Assembly (NCBI GenBank): GCA_942486035.1
Contig: CALNXK010000177.1
Location: 722,001-786,000, forward strand
Length of the DNA: 64,000 nucleotides
Source of the DNA: Porites lobata
Taxonomy: Eukaryota > Cnidaria > Anthozoa > Scleractinia > Poritidae
Direction: 5' to 3'
Part shown: positions 1-11,882 of the stretch, piece by piece
Layout of the letters: each line of letters begins with the position of its first letter
How positions within the stretch are numbered: the stretch's first letter is position 1
Made by a program: the position numbers and the translations under genes
Notes under the pieces: generated by a model
Databases searched by the model: none
Told to the model about the DNA's origin: nothing
The model's input: the letters and a program-made list of their open reading frames with translations, nothing else

Positions 1-268
1 AAATAGCTCATTCAAGGAATCATTTCATAATGGGTCTTTAGGTAATGTAGTTCTAAAAGCATACATTTAAGAATACAGAGTTTGGATATCTGAATACTTA
101 TTTCTTTTCACTACATGTATTCATGGAATTATTTCACGCAGTTTGAGGTCAATCTGTTTTACAAATTAAAAATGCTTCTATTTTAAACAATGCCTTCCAG
201 ACCGTAAAAATTAGACAATCGGACGTCAATATGGTCTCAGTTCCTTGTCTTTTCTGATCTGAGTGCGG

Positions 269-834
269 CCTCTTAGCATTTCACATGATTTCATGCATGA
301 AACTCCCACACGATCAAAAATGTCTTTGTTGGGAGATGTTGAGGCATAGTTAGACTTGCTGCAAGTCGTCCTCACCTGATTCACCGCAGAAAACGTAAAG
401 CGACGAAGAGAGCTGTTAGACAGCGAAGCGCCGTAGGATGACAGTCTGAGGAATTGTAGGCGCAATACACAAAAAGAATGAGGAGCGCGGAGCGAGGGAG
501 AGTACCCTTCCTCGCGAGTATATAAATCAGAGAGTTAAGGTCTAGAATAGACCTCTTAGCATTTCACATGATTTCATGCATGAAACTCCCACACGATCAA
601 AAATGTCTTTGTTGGGAGATGTTGAGGCATAATTAGACTTGCTGCAAGTCGTCCTCACCTGATTCACCGCAGAAAACGTAAAGCGACGAAGAGAGCTGTT
701 AGACCGCGAAGCGCCGTAGGATGACAGTCTGAGGAATTGTAGGCGCAATACACAAAAAGAATGAGGAGCGCGGAGCGAGGGAGAGTACCCTTCCTCGCGA
801 GTATATAAATCAGAGAGTTTAGGTCTAGAATAGG
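269..834. repeat. Tandem direct duplication, 283-bp unit, two copies
   Basis: Positions 269-551 and 552-834 are nearly identical (I count about three mismatches, e.g. AGTTAG versus AATTAG near 348/631). Each unit ends with a TATATAAATCAG stretch followed by TCTAGAATAG. On the minus strand each unit keeps a similar open frame with a possible donor after FTFSAVNQ, so it may derive from an exon or from a dispersed element. I do not recognise the product. The near identity implies a recent duplication or gene conversion. Confidence 0.9.
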
Positions 835-1689
835 GTGTCATTTTCCACGAAACTGATCAGCTGGTTGACGATTTTAGTCTAGACTAGGGAAACCGGGGAT
901 TGCCACTCAAAAATGTGAAAAAATCAAGTCGGTTTTGTTTTCGCTGGACCGTGTTGGTGACCTCAGTAGTCTCTGGAAAACAGCTACTCTGGGATAGGCG
1001 GGGGTGGGGGGATTTTGAGAGTTTAATCTGGTATAGGGTAGCAAAATTAACTTGACTCCACCCAAAAATTCCTGAAGTACCCCCCCCCGGGGGAAACTTG
1101 TGTTGATCTTTTAGCATCGCGGAATAAAGCGTTAAACCAGGGTCCAAAATTAAAGAGAGAAACATTAACTATTTTGAGTATAACGTCTTTATTAAAAAAC
1201 TCAGATTTATTTTAAATTTGGGAAGAAAAAATATTGCTTTGAACATTAAAAAGGGTCAATTAAATAGGATGCTTAATTTAAATATATTGCGTTGATTATT
1301 ATGCATATGCTTTATAAGCGGCTAACCGGCAGTTGCTTCTTATTTATTACAAAACATTCTTATTATTTTATTTCAGTTTATAATTACCTTTGTTCGCCAA
1401 TTATTATTGTTCACCAACATAATGCTTCATATAAACAGGATTAAAATACGGTTTTTACCCAGTAAACCTTCCAGATTTCCGATTCGTGCTGGTTGCACGC
1501 GACGCCATGATAGCCATGTTGATGGTTAAAAACCAAACTATTTTTCTCCACGGGGAACTTAAATTCACTTTCTTGAAAATTCTTCGAAAAAAATTTAATT
1601 GTATTCACCACCATGGCCACCTTGTACCGTGGTTGGCAACCAAGAGTATACATCGACTTCAGAATAGTATATTCTTAATTAAGTTTTAA

Positions 1690-1980
1690 GTAGGAGTTCG
1701 ATTCAAGGCATGTGGAACTGTATTGTAAGCTGTACAAGGTGGTTCTAAATTTGAGTCTGTGGTTGAAATCATATAGTGTGACTACTTAAATGAAAGCTAC
1801 TGAGTAGTAGTTTCCTGTGGTATTGTGTTTTATAATGAGCAAGGTGGTTCCACCTTTTGAATTAGTGGGCGAAATCCTAAAATTGGACCATTAATATGAC
1901 GTTATCGAGCAGTTCCTTTTTCCGTGGTATTGATTATTACCACTCAAGAGAAAGCTGGTTATTGCTACCTTCATGGTAGT
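1690..1980. repeat. Degenerate tandem repeat, ~105-bp monomers
   Basis: Successive units share the phrases AAGGTGGTTCTA / AAGGTGGTTCCA, GAGTCTGTGGTTGAAATC or its decayed forms, and a box around AAAGCTACTGAGTAGTA. The same phrases recur at 42740-43200, so this is a dispersed satellite-like family with monomers of roughly 105 bp, here about two and a half decayed units. Confidence 0.6.
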
Positions 1981-2074
1981 ACTAGTACAGTTTATGATAA
2001 AATGTCAAATTTTCATTTTTTAAAAAATTTAGTCCTTTTCGATGTGAAAAAAAAAACAGTATAACAACAACGAT

Positions 2075-5000
2075 TTAAACTTCCGAAGTAATTGAAGTAG
2101 CCCTATTTTTGAAGACATTATCATCCCCACCGTACTGTCCTTTATTAACGGAAGATACCAGCGGGGTTTCTTCGTCTTGGGAGACCTGAACAGAGATTCG
2201 TTTGGCTTTCTTGTTAGCTGCATCTAACTGCAAGCGCGAGTATTTCTCTTTAAACAGCAGTAACAGTGGAATACATCCAGCGCATATGCCCACCATACAC
2301 CAATTCATCCACATGGTACCTGGATACGAAATAAAACCTCAAAAATTAGGCCCCGTTTTGAGCGATTTTCGTATGACCTTGAAAAATGGTTTCGGTATTA
2401 AAGTGGTCGTTATTTGTTTTATCAGCCAATGGATGAAAAGATCAAAACATAGACTCTTCGTTTTCCCGCCAAAGAAAACCCGCCTCATATGGAGAAGGCA
2501 TTGTTCGATTGGCCAATCGTGTTGCAGTATGACGTCAAAGCCAAGTATCGATTGATTTCTAGAAAGTTCTTCGGGCATGAAGTTTTTTCAGCCGAGCTTA
2601 ACCAACCCATGATCATGAGCAACCTTTTCATTTCCTATTCAAAACGTGTCGATCAGAGCATGCACGAGCGCTGGCTGTTGGCTTGAGCTATCGAGCAAAG
2701 GGACAACGTTTTTTCTCATATAAACGCACGATTAAGTTGACTTGGCTGGAAGGGTGACCGTCTTTATAGGGCATAGGGCCAACTTCACTTCATACAAACA
2801 GGTCCTTACGGACTGCTCGAAGAGCAGGTTGGAGGGTTAAAAAATCCACATAATTTTTTATTCGGATTATGATAAAATGGAATAAACGTTTTTGATTCGC
2901 GGAATACAATGGGATGATCCCCATTTGTGGAAACCACGGTTTTTTCAGAGCCTCCCGAATCTACTCTTTGTGGCGTGAAATTCCTGGCACAACATTGATT
3001 GAAATCACTGAAACTGTATAATTATCAATTTCACAATTTCAATACTGTTTCTTTGCAAATGTTTCCCTTGGTAACCAAAAGAGAATAAGTAGGAGCAAGC
3101 TTTCCATCTGACTTACCTATACCAGGAATCATAAGAGCTGCTAGAAAAAGCAAGCAGGCCACATGGTTTGAAGTGGTAACTACAGCCATAGGAATTCCCT
3201 CAGCGATGGGATAAGTTGTCTCAATTGTAAGTTCATAAAACAGAGGGATAGAGCCATTGATAAAACAGCCACCAAGAACAGCTGAGATGTAAAGCCAAAC
3301 TGAAGGTGGAAAAGAAAAAAAAAACACGAATAAAGTATGAGGAAAGTTTGAAATATTGGGGAGCTTAAGCAACGACGCCGGCGACAACAATTAGAACGGC
3401 AAAAAAAGCAATAGGTTTAAAAGCAAAACAATAGAGTGATTTTCGACCTTGAAAAATGGTTTCCGTAAGTGTTCGTTATTTGTTTTATCAGCCAATGGAT
3501 GAGAAGATGAAAACATGGACTCTTCGTTTTCCCGCCAGAGAAAACCGTAATATGGAGAAGACATTGTTCGATTGGCCGATGGTGTTGCAGTATGACGTCA
3601 AAGCGAACTATCGCTTGATTTCTAGAAAGTTCTCGGGCTTGACGTTTTTTCACCAGAGCGTTCGCTTAACCGACCAAACGCCACGCGCGTTTGTATCCGT
3701 TCAATAAACCAATCAAATTGCTCTATTTCCTAACTTTGCGCGTGCATTACGCTTTTTTGAACATTCAGTCTTTGTAGTCGTTGTACGACTACGACGTGAA
3801 ACTGCCTCATTAATTTCACGTTTTTTGAAGGACGTGAACACTAAAAAACGACCCTCTTTTTCTTTAGAATTCAACTCCCGAGATATTCTCCAAAATTTGA
3901 CGAAATGAACGAGTTGGAGTAAGCGCGATAAAGTTTAAAGCAGCGCGAACACTTTTTTTAAGTGACGTTTTCCTAGCCGTCGCAGTCCTTTTTGCATATT
4001 AAGCTCCTTAATAAGTTTCCGATTACGTCTAAAAAAGACGCGATCCGTGCAAACACAACCAAACGGGGTGTTCAAACAGATGTAGTGAAAACTTACCTAT
4101 TCCAAACGGAATAAGGCCTTGACAGAGCAGAGAAAACCAGAGAAAGGAGCCAGTAGAACCCACGAAAAGAAAAATGAGAAACAACTTCATGTGTCCTGTA
4201 AATACATCAGCAAACCTAACAATGAATCAAATTAAAATTGGTTATGCGTGACGTCTCACAACCGGCTCTATTATGATCTATACTGCAGTTTAAACGAAGC
4301 CATATCCAATCAGACCTTCAAGTATCTAAATAGGAGATAAAACGTCCGTGCACTAATATTAGTCAGGAAGACACAATTTACCCTCGGTTTAGGGCTAACA
4401 AATGAATAGGCTACTTCCGAGTTCCAAAAACCCTCACTTTCAAAATGAGGCTAGGTGCACGACCTTTCTTGTGAAAATGAGTTTTATTTGCATGAGAATG
4501 AAAAATCATTTCCATATCAAAGGCTGAGCACCTACCCTCGTTTTGATACAGAGGCCTGGGGGAACTCGGAAATGGCCTATTAAATGTTGTGGATGATGGA
4601 AGACAACACTTTCCTGGTATTCGGCCCACCAAATAACAGGGAAAAGTCGCCTCTTCTAGCAGGGAAAGACAACACAAGTGTCCTCTGTACATGTTTAACC
4701 ATATTAACAGTAAGCTGGGACGTCGCCATTTGATTCCAGATCCACAGTTTACATAGCATAATAGTAAACGATACATAAAGAGGACAACGGCAGGATAAAA
4801 ACGGGTTAGAATCACTGTGAAACGAACTAAAAACATGACATCAACGCACAATAAATACCGTACAACTTATATAGTTACGTTATGAAATTCAACAGTGATA
4901 TTCACTCGTCAGCTTAGGGTGCCTGTGATCAATGCCATAAGGATCAAAATAAACCGTACAACATTAACCCCCCCTCCCTCAGAACAAAAGTAATCTATAT

Positions 5001-8000
5001 AACATCATCAATACCCCACCCTCTACCCCCTGGGTACTACTTGTGCACTTCATTACCTAGCCATGACAAATCCAAAAATACAGCCTGATATATTGGCATA
5101 GAAACCAATCCATCCTGCCGTATCCTGAACACATAAAGAGTGAAATAAATAACAAATAAACAGTAGGCGCACTATATAACATAAAATTACTGATGTAGTT
5201 GGTGCAATAAACCAGGAAGTACTCCACAAGAAATGATCGTTTTAAACATTATCATAAGGTGCCGCACCGATTTGAACTGAGCTTAAATAAGAAATATTTC
5301 AGTCAAATTAATGTATCTCTTACTCCGTGTTTGGTTCATAAAATTCACGCACTTTTTGCTCATTACTTGGTGTACTGCTTGGCTAGTTTTCCTATTGAAA
5401 AACGTGCCCTTGAAAACGGGACTTAAGGTGGCTTGATACAATAATTTCTTAGCGACACCTTCCATCTTTTAATCTCTTACACTTAACAAATTTATCTTTA
5501 TGGTAAAAAGACTAAACTTATTATGATATTATTTACTTTGGAAGTGATTGACGCTGCGCATACTTTGGGTGCTTGTTTTCCGTTATGTGAAGTTTCACAG
5601 AAATCTATTAGAGGAATTTCGAGATATCTTGCAGTTTCTACAAAAAGGGTATAAATTATGCATGAACTGAAGACTCGACTTTATGCAGACAAATTTGCTA
5701 CTTTTTGTATGTTTCCGGAAAGGTTTTATCGCTCATTCGTTTTGCAACTTACCCTTATACACTCTACAATCAGCTAAACGCAAGAAGACTTCAGCCATTT
5801 CGAAAAACATGAAAACATGTGAATCTGGGTAAAACGTAATGCTGAGCTCTTCTTGTAATTTCTAAGGCTTCTTTCACGAAAACAGCGATTAAACGAAAAT
5901 TCGACGATACATTTTCTGTAAAAACTTTCAGTGCTGCAGTTGATCATTGTACTATAAGATGCCCCATTTTAGAGTCCATTGAAACATTTTAAGGTGCCTC
6001 ACGTAGGCGCAAAATTAGTAAATAAAGAAGCGATGTGATAGATTTGGATAATTCTTTGCTTTGGGATTTCCTACTGTCTCGAGTTTAGCACAACATCAAA
6101 TTCCCATGCAGCACGCGCAAATTTACCGCGCTTGGTTGCCCTCCGTAATCTATTCACTATTGTTTTCTCCCTTTCTACAACATTGCCATATTTCGGAAAG
6201 ATTACGAAGGGCAACCAGGCGTGGTAAATCCTACCACGGTTCTACCACGTGCTGGGTGCAATGACGCTAAATAGGCACATTTAAGCGTCTACAATTAACC
6301 ATAAATTGAATATATATGGACTGGAAGAAATAACTTGCTCAGATCTGTTCAGACGCTGCTAACATCAATCACTCGATATAAGATAGTTTATATCGTTGGC
6401 TCAGTAAGAGAGATTTGATTGGCTGTCATTGATCACCGTAAGTATTTTTTAACTGCATCACTACATTGCCTGGAAGTTTATTCATAGAAGATAGAGAACA
6501 ATTATTTGTATCATACTTGCTTCAAGTTAAATGACAGGAGGTTTACAGCCAGAACTCCGCCCCATCCACTGAAAACACCTACCGTAAAACACAAAAATGA
6601 TTTCAAAATGACAACAATTTAAGATTTTTACATTGTACACTAAGCTAATGAAGGCAATGAACAATAACAGAAAAAAAGAACCATCAAGGACGAAAGTTAG
6701 GATGAATCTGAATAGGCCTTTGCAGTTGGTCAAAAGTTAGTCATGTGATCGACTTTCCGTAAACAAGAAAACCATTCCTCTTTCAGTGAAAAACTGCTTT
6801 CTAAAAAGCATATTTGAATAACATAACCTATAAATTTTCAATCATATATGATTCTCAAAATAAGCAATTATAATGGCTGCCAAAAATTTGAAGGATTTGT
6901 TTTGGAAAATCAACTCTTGCCATCCAGTTGTGGTTGAGTAGTTCTCCATACAAATCCTTCAGTGTAAATTTTAAACTTTCAAGGTGAAGCTTATTTAAGA
7001 TTTGGTGGCTATTCGAGCAAATGCAGTAACTGTATGCAAGTTCATTACCTGTTGTGGACCCATAGAGTACATTCAAATTCCAGAACTGCCAGTTTCTGTT
7101 ATAGTAAAAACAAAAATCCTTTTTTTATAATTTGAGTAATTTTGATCAACAATGACCCAGTGGTTTAACTACCCTCATTATTTCATCCCAGTAAAAAAAA
7201 ATGCTGGTATCATCAACTACAAAGAGAGAACTAACAGAACACCAACTGGAACTGGATGGAAGGGCAAGGGAATTTGGAAAAAGAGATGGATGGTAAGAAC
7301 TGAGAAAATGGAGTAATGGGAATGGGAAGTGGGCAAAGGAGATAGGAACAGAGAAAAGGAGGCATGGCCTGCATAAAAGAAAGGACGTGAGCTGGACAAA
7401 TAAGAGAAGAAACTGGAAAGTAAATAAAAGTGGAACAGATAGGACAGATAAAAGGGGAAAGGGAAAAGAGCTGGAAAATGGGAAATATGAACTGGGAAAA
7501 AAGGACAAGGAACTGAGAGACAGGGGCAGCAAGAGGTGGAAGAAAAGGAGCAGGTCAAATTTGGAAAAGAGGAAAAGGACCTGTATAAAGGGAAAGGGTG
7601 CAAGAACTGGGAGAAATAGGAAGAAACTGAAAGAATGGTCCAGGAAGTGGAAAAAGCAGAGCAGAAACTGCCAGAAAAAGAGCAGGAAAAGGGAGAAAGG
7701 AGGCAGGAATGGATTGAAGAAAGGTGGCAGAAATTGGGAAAAATGGGTGGGGAATGACAGGAATGATGCAGAGGTGGTGTAAAATATGATAACAATAATA
7801 TATGTTGACTGTGTACATTACTTCATAAGCCTCTTTGCGCCTTCTATGTAATCAACCTTCTTCTTTGCTGCAGAAAAGCTGGGTGGCTTTGGAGGCTTTG
7901 CAGGGAAGTATAACAGGACACAGAGAAACAACAGGGACACTAATCCAAACTCTGCAGAAGGCAGAAGGCAAACAAGATTATTACACTACAAAGGTATTAA

Positions 8001-11000
8001 TCATTACACTATAATTACACTTAAGGAGCCTGGGGTACACTGTTAAGTATTGTCCCAAGAAAAAAGCAAAATCAAGAGTTTTGTTGATTTCAGGATCAAA
8101 CTACTTGTCTATTAACAGCTGATCATGATGGGAAAAATTTTTGTTCAGTCCACAAAAAGTTAAAGAAAAATCATCACATTGTACTACAGTAACAATGACT
8201 AGAAGGTTTGAAAAAAAGTATATATTTTGTTACTTTGAAAATAATCTTGATATCATTAATGTCACAATAAACAAATTAATAACACTTACCTATATACATA
8301 TACAACATAATGTGTCTCTTTGCAATGGACACTGCTTCACTCCAAGGCATTTCTATGAAGAAAAAAGTACCAGACATTAAAGCATGACCAGTTTTAAAAA
8401 CACAAAAAAAGATGAAACCTTTAAAGATTTGAAGGCCAAAAATACGAAAGAGTTGATTGATAGAAATCAAGACAATTATGCTTTTTTCTGTCAAATGGCT
8501 TTGACAATAATAACAACAAGTATTTTCCAAATAAAGGACAAAAATTCTCAAGCCAGCTTGACTTCTACTTCAACTTTCTTAGTGTCTGGTTCATTACAGT
8601 AACCATAATAATATGGACCTAATATTATTATGATATGGTAATGATTATACAGACAAGGAGCAAAGAAACATTTTAGCCCTCTTAATATTTTTTTGAAAGA
8701 CAGAAAACAAGTTGAACCACAAGTTGACAATATCATTACAGTATTCAAAAGCACATTTTTTCGAGCATTTTACTTGGTCACAAGTAAAACTTAACTGTTT
8801 GTAATATTATCAACATCTGCCACATCAAGCATGGTCGCATTAGGAGGTTCAGCCACTTCTGAAGGATTCAAAACAAAGGGACCAACACCGAAAGACACAG
8901 ATATTCCAACGTAGCTCATTAATGAAGAAATTGCTGTCGCTGTTGCTCTTTGATGAGGAGGAAACCATGTTGACGACACTAAAGGTGGTGCTCCCATGGC
9001 AACTGGTGCAGCAAGGTCATTGAGAAATTGACCTATGTGGATCAGCCTACATTAAATAAAAATAATTTTTCCGTTATTAGACAGGTTTGCTGGACATACC
9101 GTAAAATTGATCTTCTAAAAGGCACCCTGGGCGTCTGGTTAATTTTAGGGGTAAGAGGGGGTGTCTAAAAGATAGGAAGCATCTAGCATTTACTTTCATG
9201 GTTGTAACAAGCTAAACAAAACTAATAAGTTTTTGGTGAAAATATTAAGGGAGTTTATAAATAGCAGAATATCTAGATGATCCATTGATACATCTATGTT
9301 GTCAAGAGGTCCATATCTCTGTTTCAAATCTCAACTTCATTGTCTGAGTCTTCATTCAGGGTCATTGTGTTGTCATTTGAATTTGATATTGAACAAGATG
9401 CTTTAATGAGCTCCGTTTTGTTATTTTTCTGGTATATTTGTGGAGAAATTGTCATGGGGGCATCTATTAGACAGGGGGTGTTTATTAGGGAGGGGCACTG
9501 ACACAAATTTAACATTGTAAAGGGAAAGGAGGCATTTATTAGACAAGGGTATTTCTTTAAAAGGGGACGTCATTTATGATATTCCACAGGTCAACTGAAC
9601 CTTGTAGCTGGGTATGATTGACAAAGAGCTGAAAGGCCAGGAATAAAACCATGTGACAATAAAATAAAAATAATACAATAAATACATTTACCAAAGACAT
9701 AACCACTCTGGACATTTTAAAAACTGTAATAAAAGGCTAAAATACATCCTTGGTGCAAAGTTTATTGTCGTTTTTATGTATCAGGGCATAGCAATATAAC
9801 ACACAACAATAAATTTGAAACAAAACATGTTTTTATTTGGACCAAGAATAAAAAAATACACCAACAAGTCACTCACCATGTAGCATTCTTTGGTTCTGAT
9901 GTGATACAACGTAACCCAGTTCCAACAAACATTAGCGCAATTGTTACGAGTACAGATACCCTCAGACCTACAGAAAATGCAGCAGATGGGACATGTAAAT
10001 AAAAAGACTTTAATTTAATACTTTTATTTCTATATTAAATAATAGTTAAAACTATTGGAAACCTGCTTCTCAGATGCACAAAATGGTTAACTGCCAACTC
10101 TTGCATGAAAATGTCACCTGCACTGAAACACGTGCGACCAAAGATGGCTGGTGGAGAGTTAAACGTGTGGAGAGTTTAACCGTACAGAATTTAAGAGTTT
10201 AACTATACAGAATTTAACCCAGAGCATGAGTTTAATTGTGGGAAGTTTAAAAGAGTTGTGGGCAAAAGAATTTCTTCCCAATATCCGAAAGGAAATCCAC
10301 AAGGAAATAGACTTGCTTAAACCCAGACCTCAAAAAAAGGTTAAACGAAATTGAAAAGTCCCAAAATGTTATTTCAAAGAAATACAACACTGTACGATGT
10401 GGACGATCAAGGACATAACAGAACACAGCAAAGACGTGGAAAGCCAAATTAAAGACATCAAGGAAGACATAAACAAGCTCAGCAACGATGGTTTTAATGT
10501 CCAGGTCAGGTTGGATGAGCTCAAGCAGGACGCGCAAAGAGACTGTCTCAAAATAACCGGTAATCCGGTCGTACCTAATGACAGCCCTGCGTTGCTGGTG
10601 AAAGAAATGTCTGACATTATGGGAGTGAACCTCAACGAAAATACATATTGATCGCTCATCGTTTACCGCCAACAACGAAAGTGAAAGATTGACTAATTGT
10701 CAAGTTCACTCGAAGAGAGAAAAGAGAAGAAATTTACAACAAGAGGAAAAACTAAAGATCTCCCGTCTGTGGTCTGCGAGCCGGAATCTGCGGTTGTAAG
10801 TCATAAAGCACAAAAGCACAAATTCATGAAATGAAGCTTAACGCCATCAGAAAACAACTACTGTGCATAAAATTCAATATCAGAAATTGAAGAAAAGGAT
10901 ACACTTCCTGCCCTCTATGACTTAGTTCAACCGGCTTCGGCTGTCCATCTATTATAATACTAGGTAAGTTTCATCGATTTTTTTTCCATTTTCTAGCAAA

Positions 11001-11882
11001 TTTCCAGACCAAAACTTCACCCCATATGTTCTCTATATTTACTCATGTTATGAAACCCGTAAGTGACACAAACAGTGAGCCTGGGTTACCTGTGGTTTTT
11101 GCAGTAAATTTCTTTTACATGTGTCTGTTATGCAAGAGCCGTTTTTTTCTTCAGATTTATCTAGCAAATAGAGACATTTACATTGTCGCGTATTTTATAA
11201 CATCAATCGATATTATTACGAATATTTTGTAAAAGCTAGTGTCGATTGATAGAGTAACTGCTGTTGGCCCTAACCCGTTTAGTGAACGTCTGAACGACAG
11301 GAAATCAACCAGTTTGTTAAGCTTAAGCTTTTAAGAAATTATACTCTACTCCCTGATTAAGAACCTGAAACAGTGATCTCGGCAGCGAAGTTTCATCTAA
11401 AAGCTTGCAAGATTACTAGTGGTACAAGCTGTTTTTGAACATAATTAAACATGGATTATTGCAGCGGATGTAGACGCGCGCAAAGAGCTGTGAAACGTGC
11501 ACGCAATGACTTGTTTTTACGCATATTCATACCAAAATCTTGCAGAATCCGATCCCCAACCCCCACAAATTTTAGCAAAAAAAAACCACGAACCTTTAAT
11601 GTCCATGAGCCAAGAAAACACCAAGAATGATATAATATATGCAATTGGCCCCCAATTTTCTAGTAACGCTATTGTCCCATCTGACCATCCAAACACATCT
11701 TCGGCGGAGCCCGTTATTGGCCCCCATGTGTTCCAAACAGCTGCTTGCACTCCTGCGATCAGAGAGAAAACTACTAAAATATACCATCGCCTATGATAAA
11801 CTGTGCATGATTCGGTAACAACGCCAACGTCGTCGTGTTTGTGATGGAAACTTCGACTAGCTGAAAGCAATCCGTCCGCCAT
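2075..11882 (-). CDS. SLC49A4: SLC49A4/DIRC2-like lysosomal MFS transporter (11 coding exons)
   Basis: Joined on the minus strand from exons 11882-11594, 9967-9877, 9046-8796, 8352-8290, 7951-7822, 7095-7049, 6578-6517, 5124-5057, 4215-4097, 3299-3117 and 2319-2075; phases agree and the product is 515 aa (human protein 478 aa). Exon 1 carries the family stretch VWNTWGPI after a short cytosolic tail; exon 2 has GTGLRCI; exons 6-7 have GVFSGWGGVL; exon 8 has AGWIGF; exon 10 has PLFYELTIETTYPIAEGI. These match human DIRC2 in order. The family is a 12-TM major-facilitator protein of the lysosomal membrane; the human member has been linked to proton-driven pyridoxine export. The N-terminal DGLL (residues 3-6) could be a dileucine sorting signal, as inferred. 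The start ATG at 11882 is the first that puts the family N-terminus in frame. The exon 1 donor (GTTCGT) is weak but phase-consistent. Introns hold a LINE ORF1 remnant, a purine tract and several MITEs. Confidence 0.9.
2387..2606. repeat. Dispersed repeat, copy A (pair with 3448-3680)
   Basis: The stretch from GACCTTGAAAAATGGTTTC through TTGATTTCTAGAAAGTTCT is shared with 3448-3680 at high identity with small indels (for example GGTATTAAAG is missing in copy B). Copy A lies just upstream (in gene sense) of the last SLC49A4 exon, copy B in the same intron. Both are in the same orientation. I do not see terminal inverted repeats. Confidence 0.8.
3448..3680. repeat. Dispersed repeat, copy B (pair with 2387-2606)
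   Basis: Second copy of the 2387-2606 repeat, same orientation, about 1.06 kb away. It lies in the SLC49A4 intron between exons 9 and 10, while copy A lies between exons 10 and 11, so exon 10 is bracketed by two direct repeats. Confidence 0.8.
3765..3985 (+). mobile_element. Truncated copy of the GGGACCTTAAGATC MITE family
   Basis: Contains CGACTACGACGTGAAA, ATTTCACGTTTT, GACGTGAACA, GAATTCAACTC and GTGACGTTTTC in the order seen in the complete element at 41139-41468 read on its minus strand. Both terminal inverted repeats are missing here. It is an old internal fragment in an SLC49A4 intron. Confidence 0.6.
6119..6230. repeat. Hairpin-forming inverted repeat, 32-33 bp arms
   Basis: The arm at 6119-6151 (core GGTTGCCCTCCGTAATCT) pairs with the arm at 6199-6230 (core AGATTACGAAGGGCAACC) with only a few mismatches, across a loop of about 47 nt. 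It lies in an SLC49A4 intron and looks like a small non-autonomous fold-back element. Confidence 0.75.
7225..7785. repeat. 560-bp polypurine (plus) / polypyrimidine (minus) degenerate tandem tract
   Basis: The plus strand is almost all A and G, broken at intervals by CTG/CT. A loose unit resembling GGAACTGGGAAAA recurs many times. Long open frames on both strands follow from base bias (Lys/Glu/Arg on plus, Ser/Phe/Pro on minus), not from coding. It lies in the SLC49A4 intron between exons 5 and 6. Mirror-like purine runs of this kind can form triplex DNA; that is inference. Confidence 0.75.
10230..10770 (+). pseudogene. Degraded LINE ORF1-like (RRM/coiled-coil) fragment
   Basis: The frame at 10397-10651 shows a coiled-coil stretch (KDITEHSKDVESQIKDIKED) followed by a degenerate RNA-binding core (DCLKITGNPVVPNDSPALLV). 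After a frameshift, reading resumes with IAHRLPPTTKVKD, a stop, then LIVKFTRREKREEIYNKRKN. This order is typical of ORF1 proteins of L1-like non-LTR retrotransposons. It is interrupted by a frameshift and at least two stops and lies inside intron 1 of SLC49A4. Confidence 0.65.

Noticed and set aside
4411..4851. 146-codon minus-strand open frame
   Set aside because: It lies wholly in the SLC49A4 intron between exons 8 and 9. The composition is unremarkable, it has no family resemblance, and it contradicts the splice phases of the real gene.
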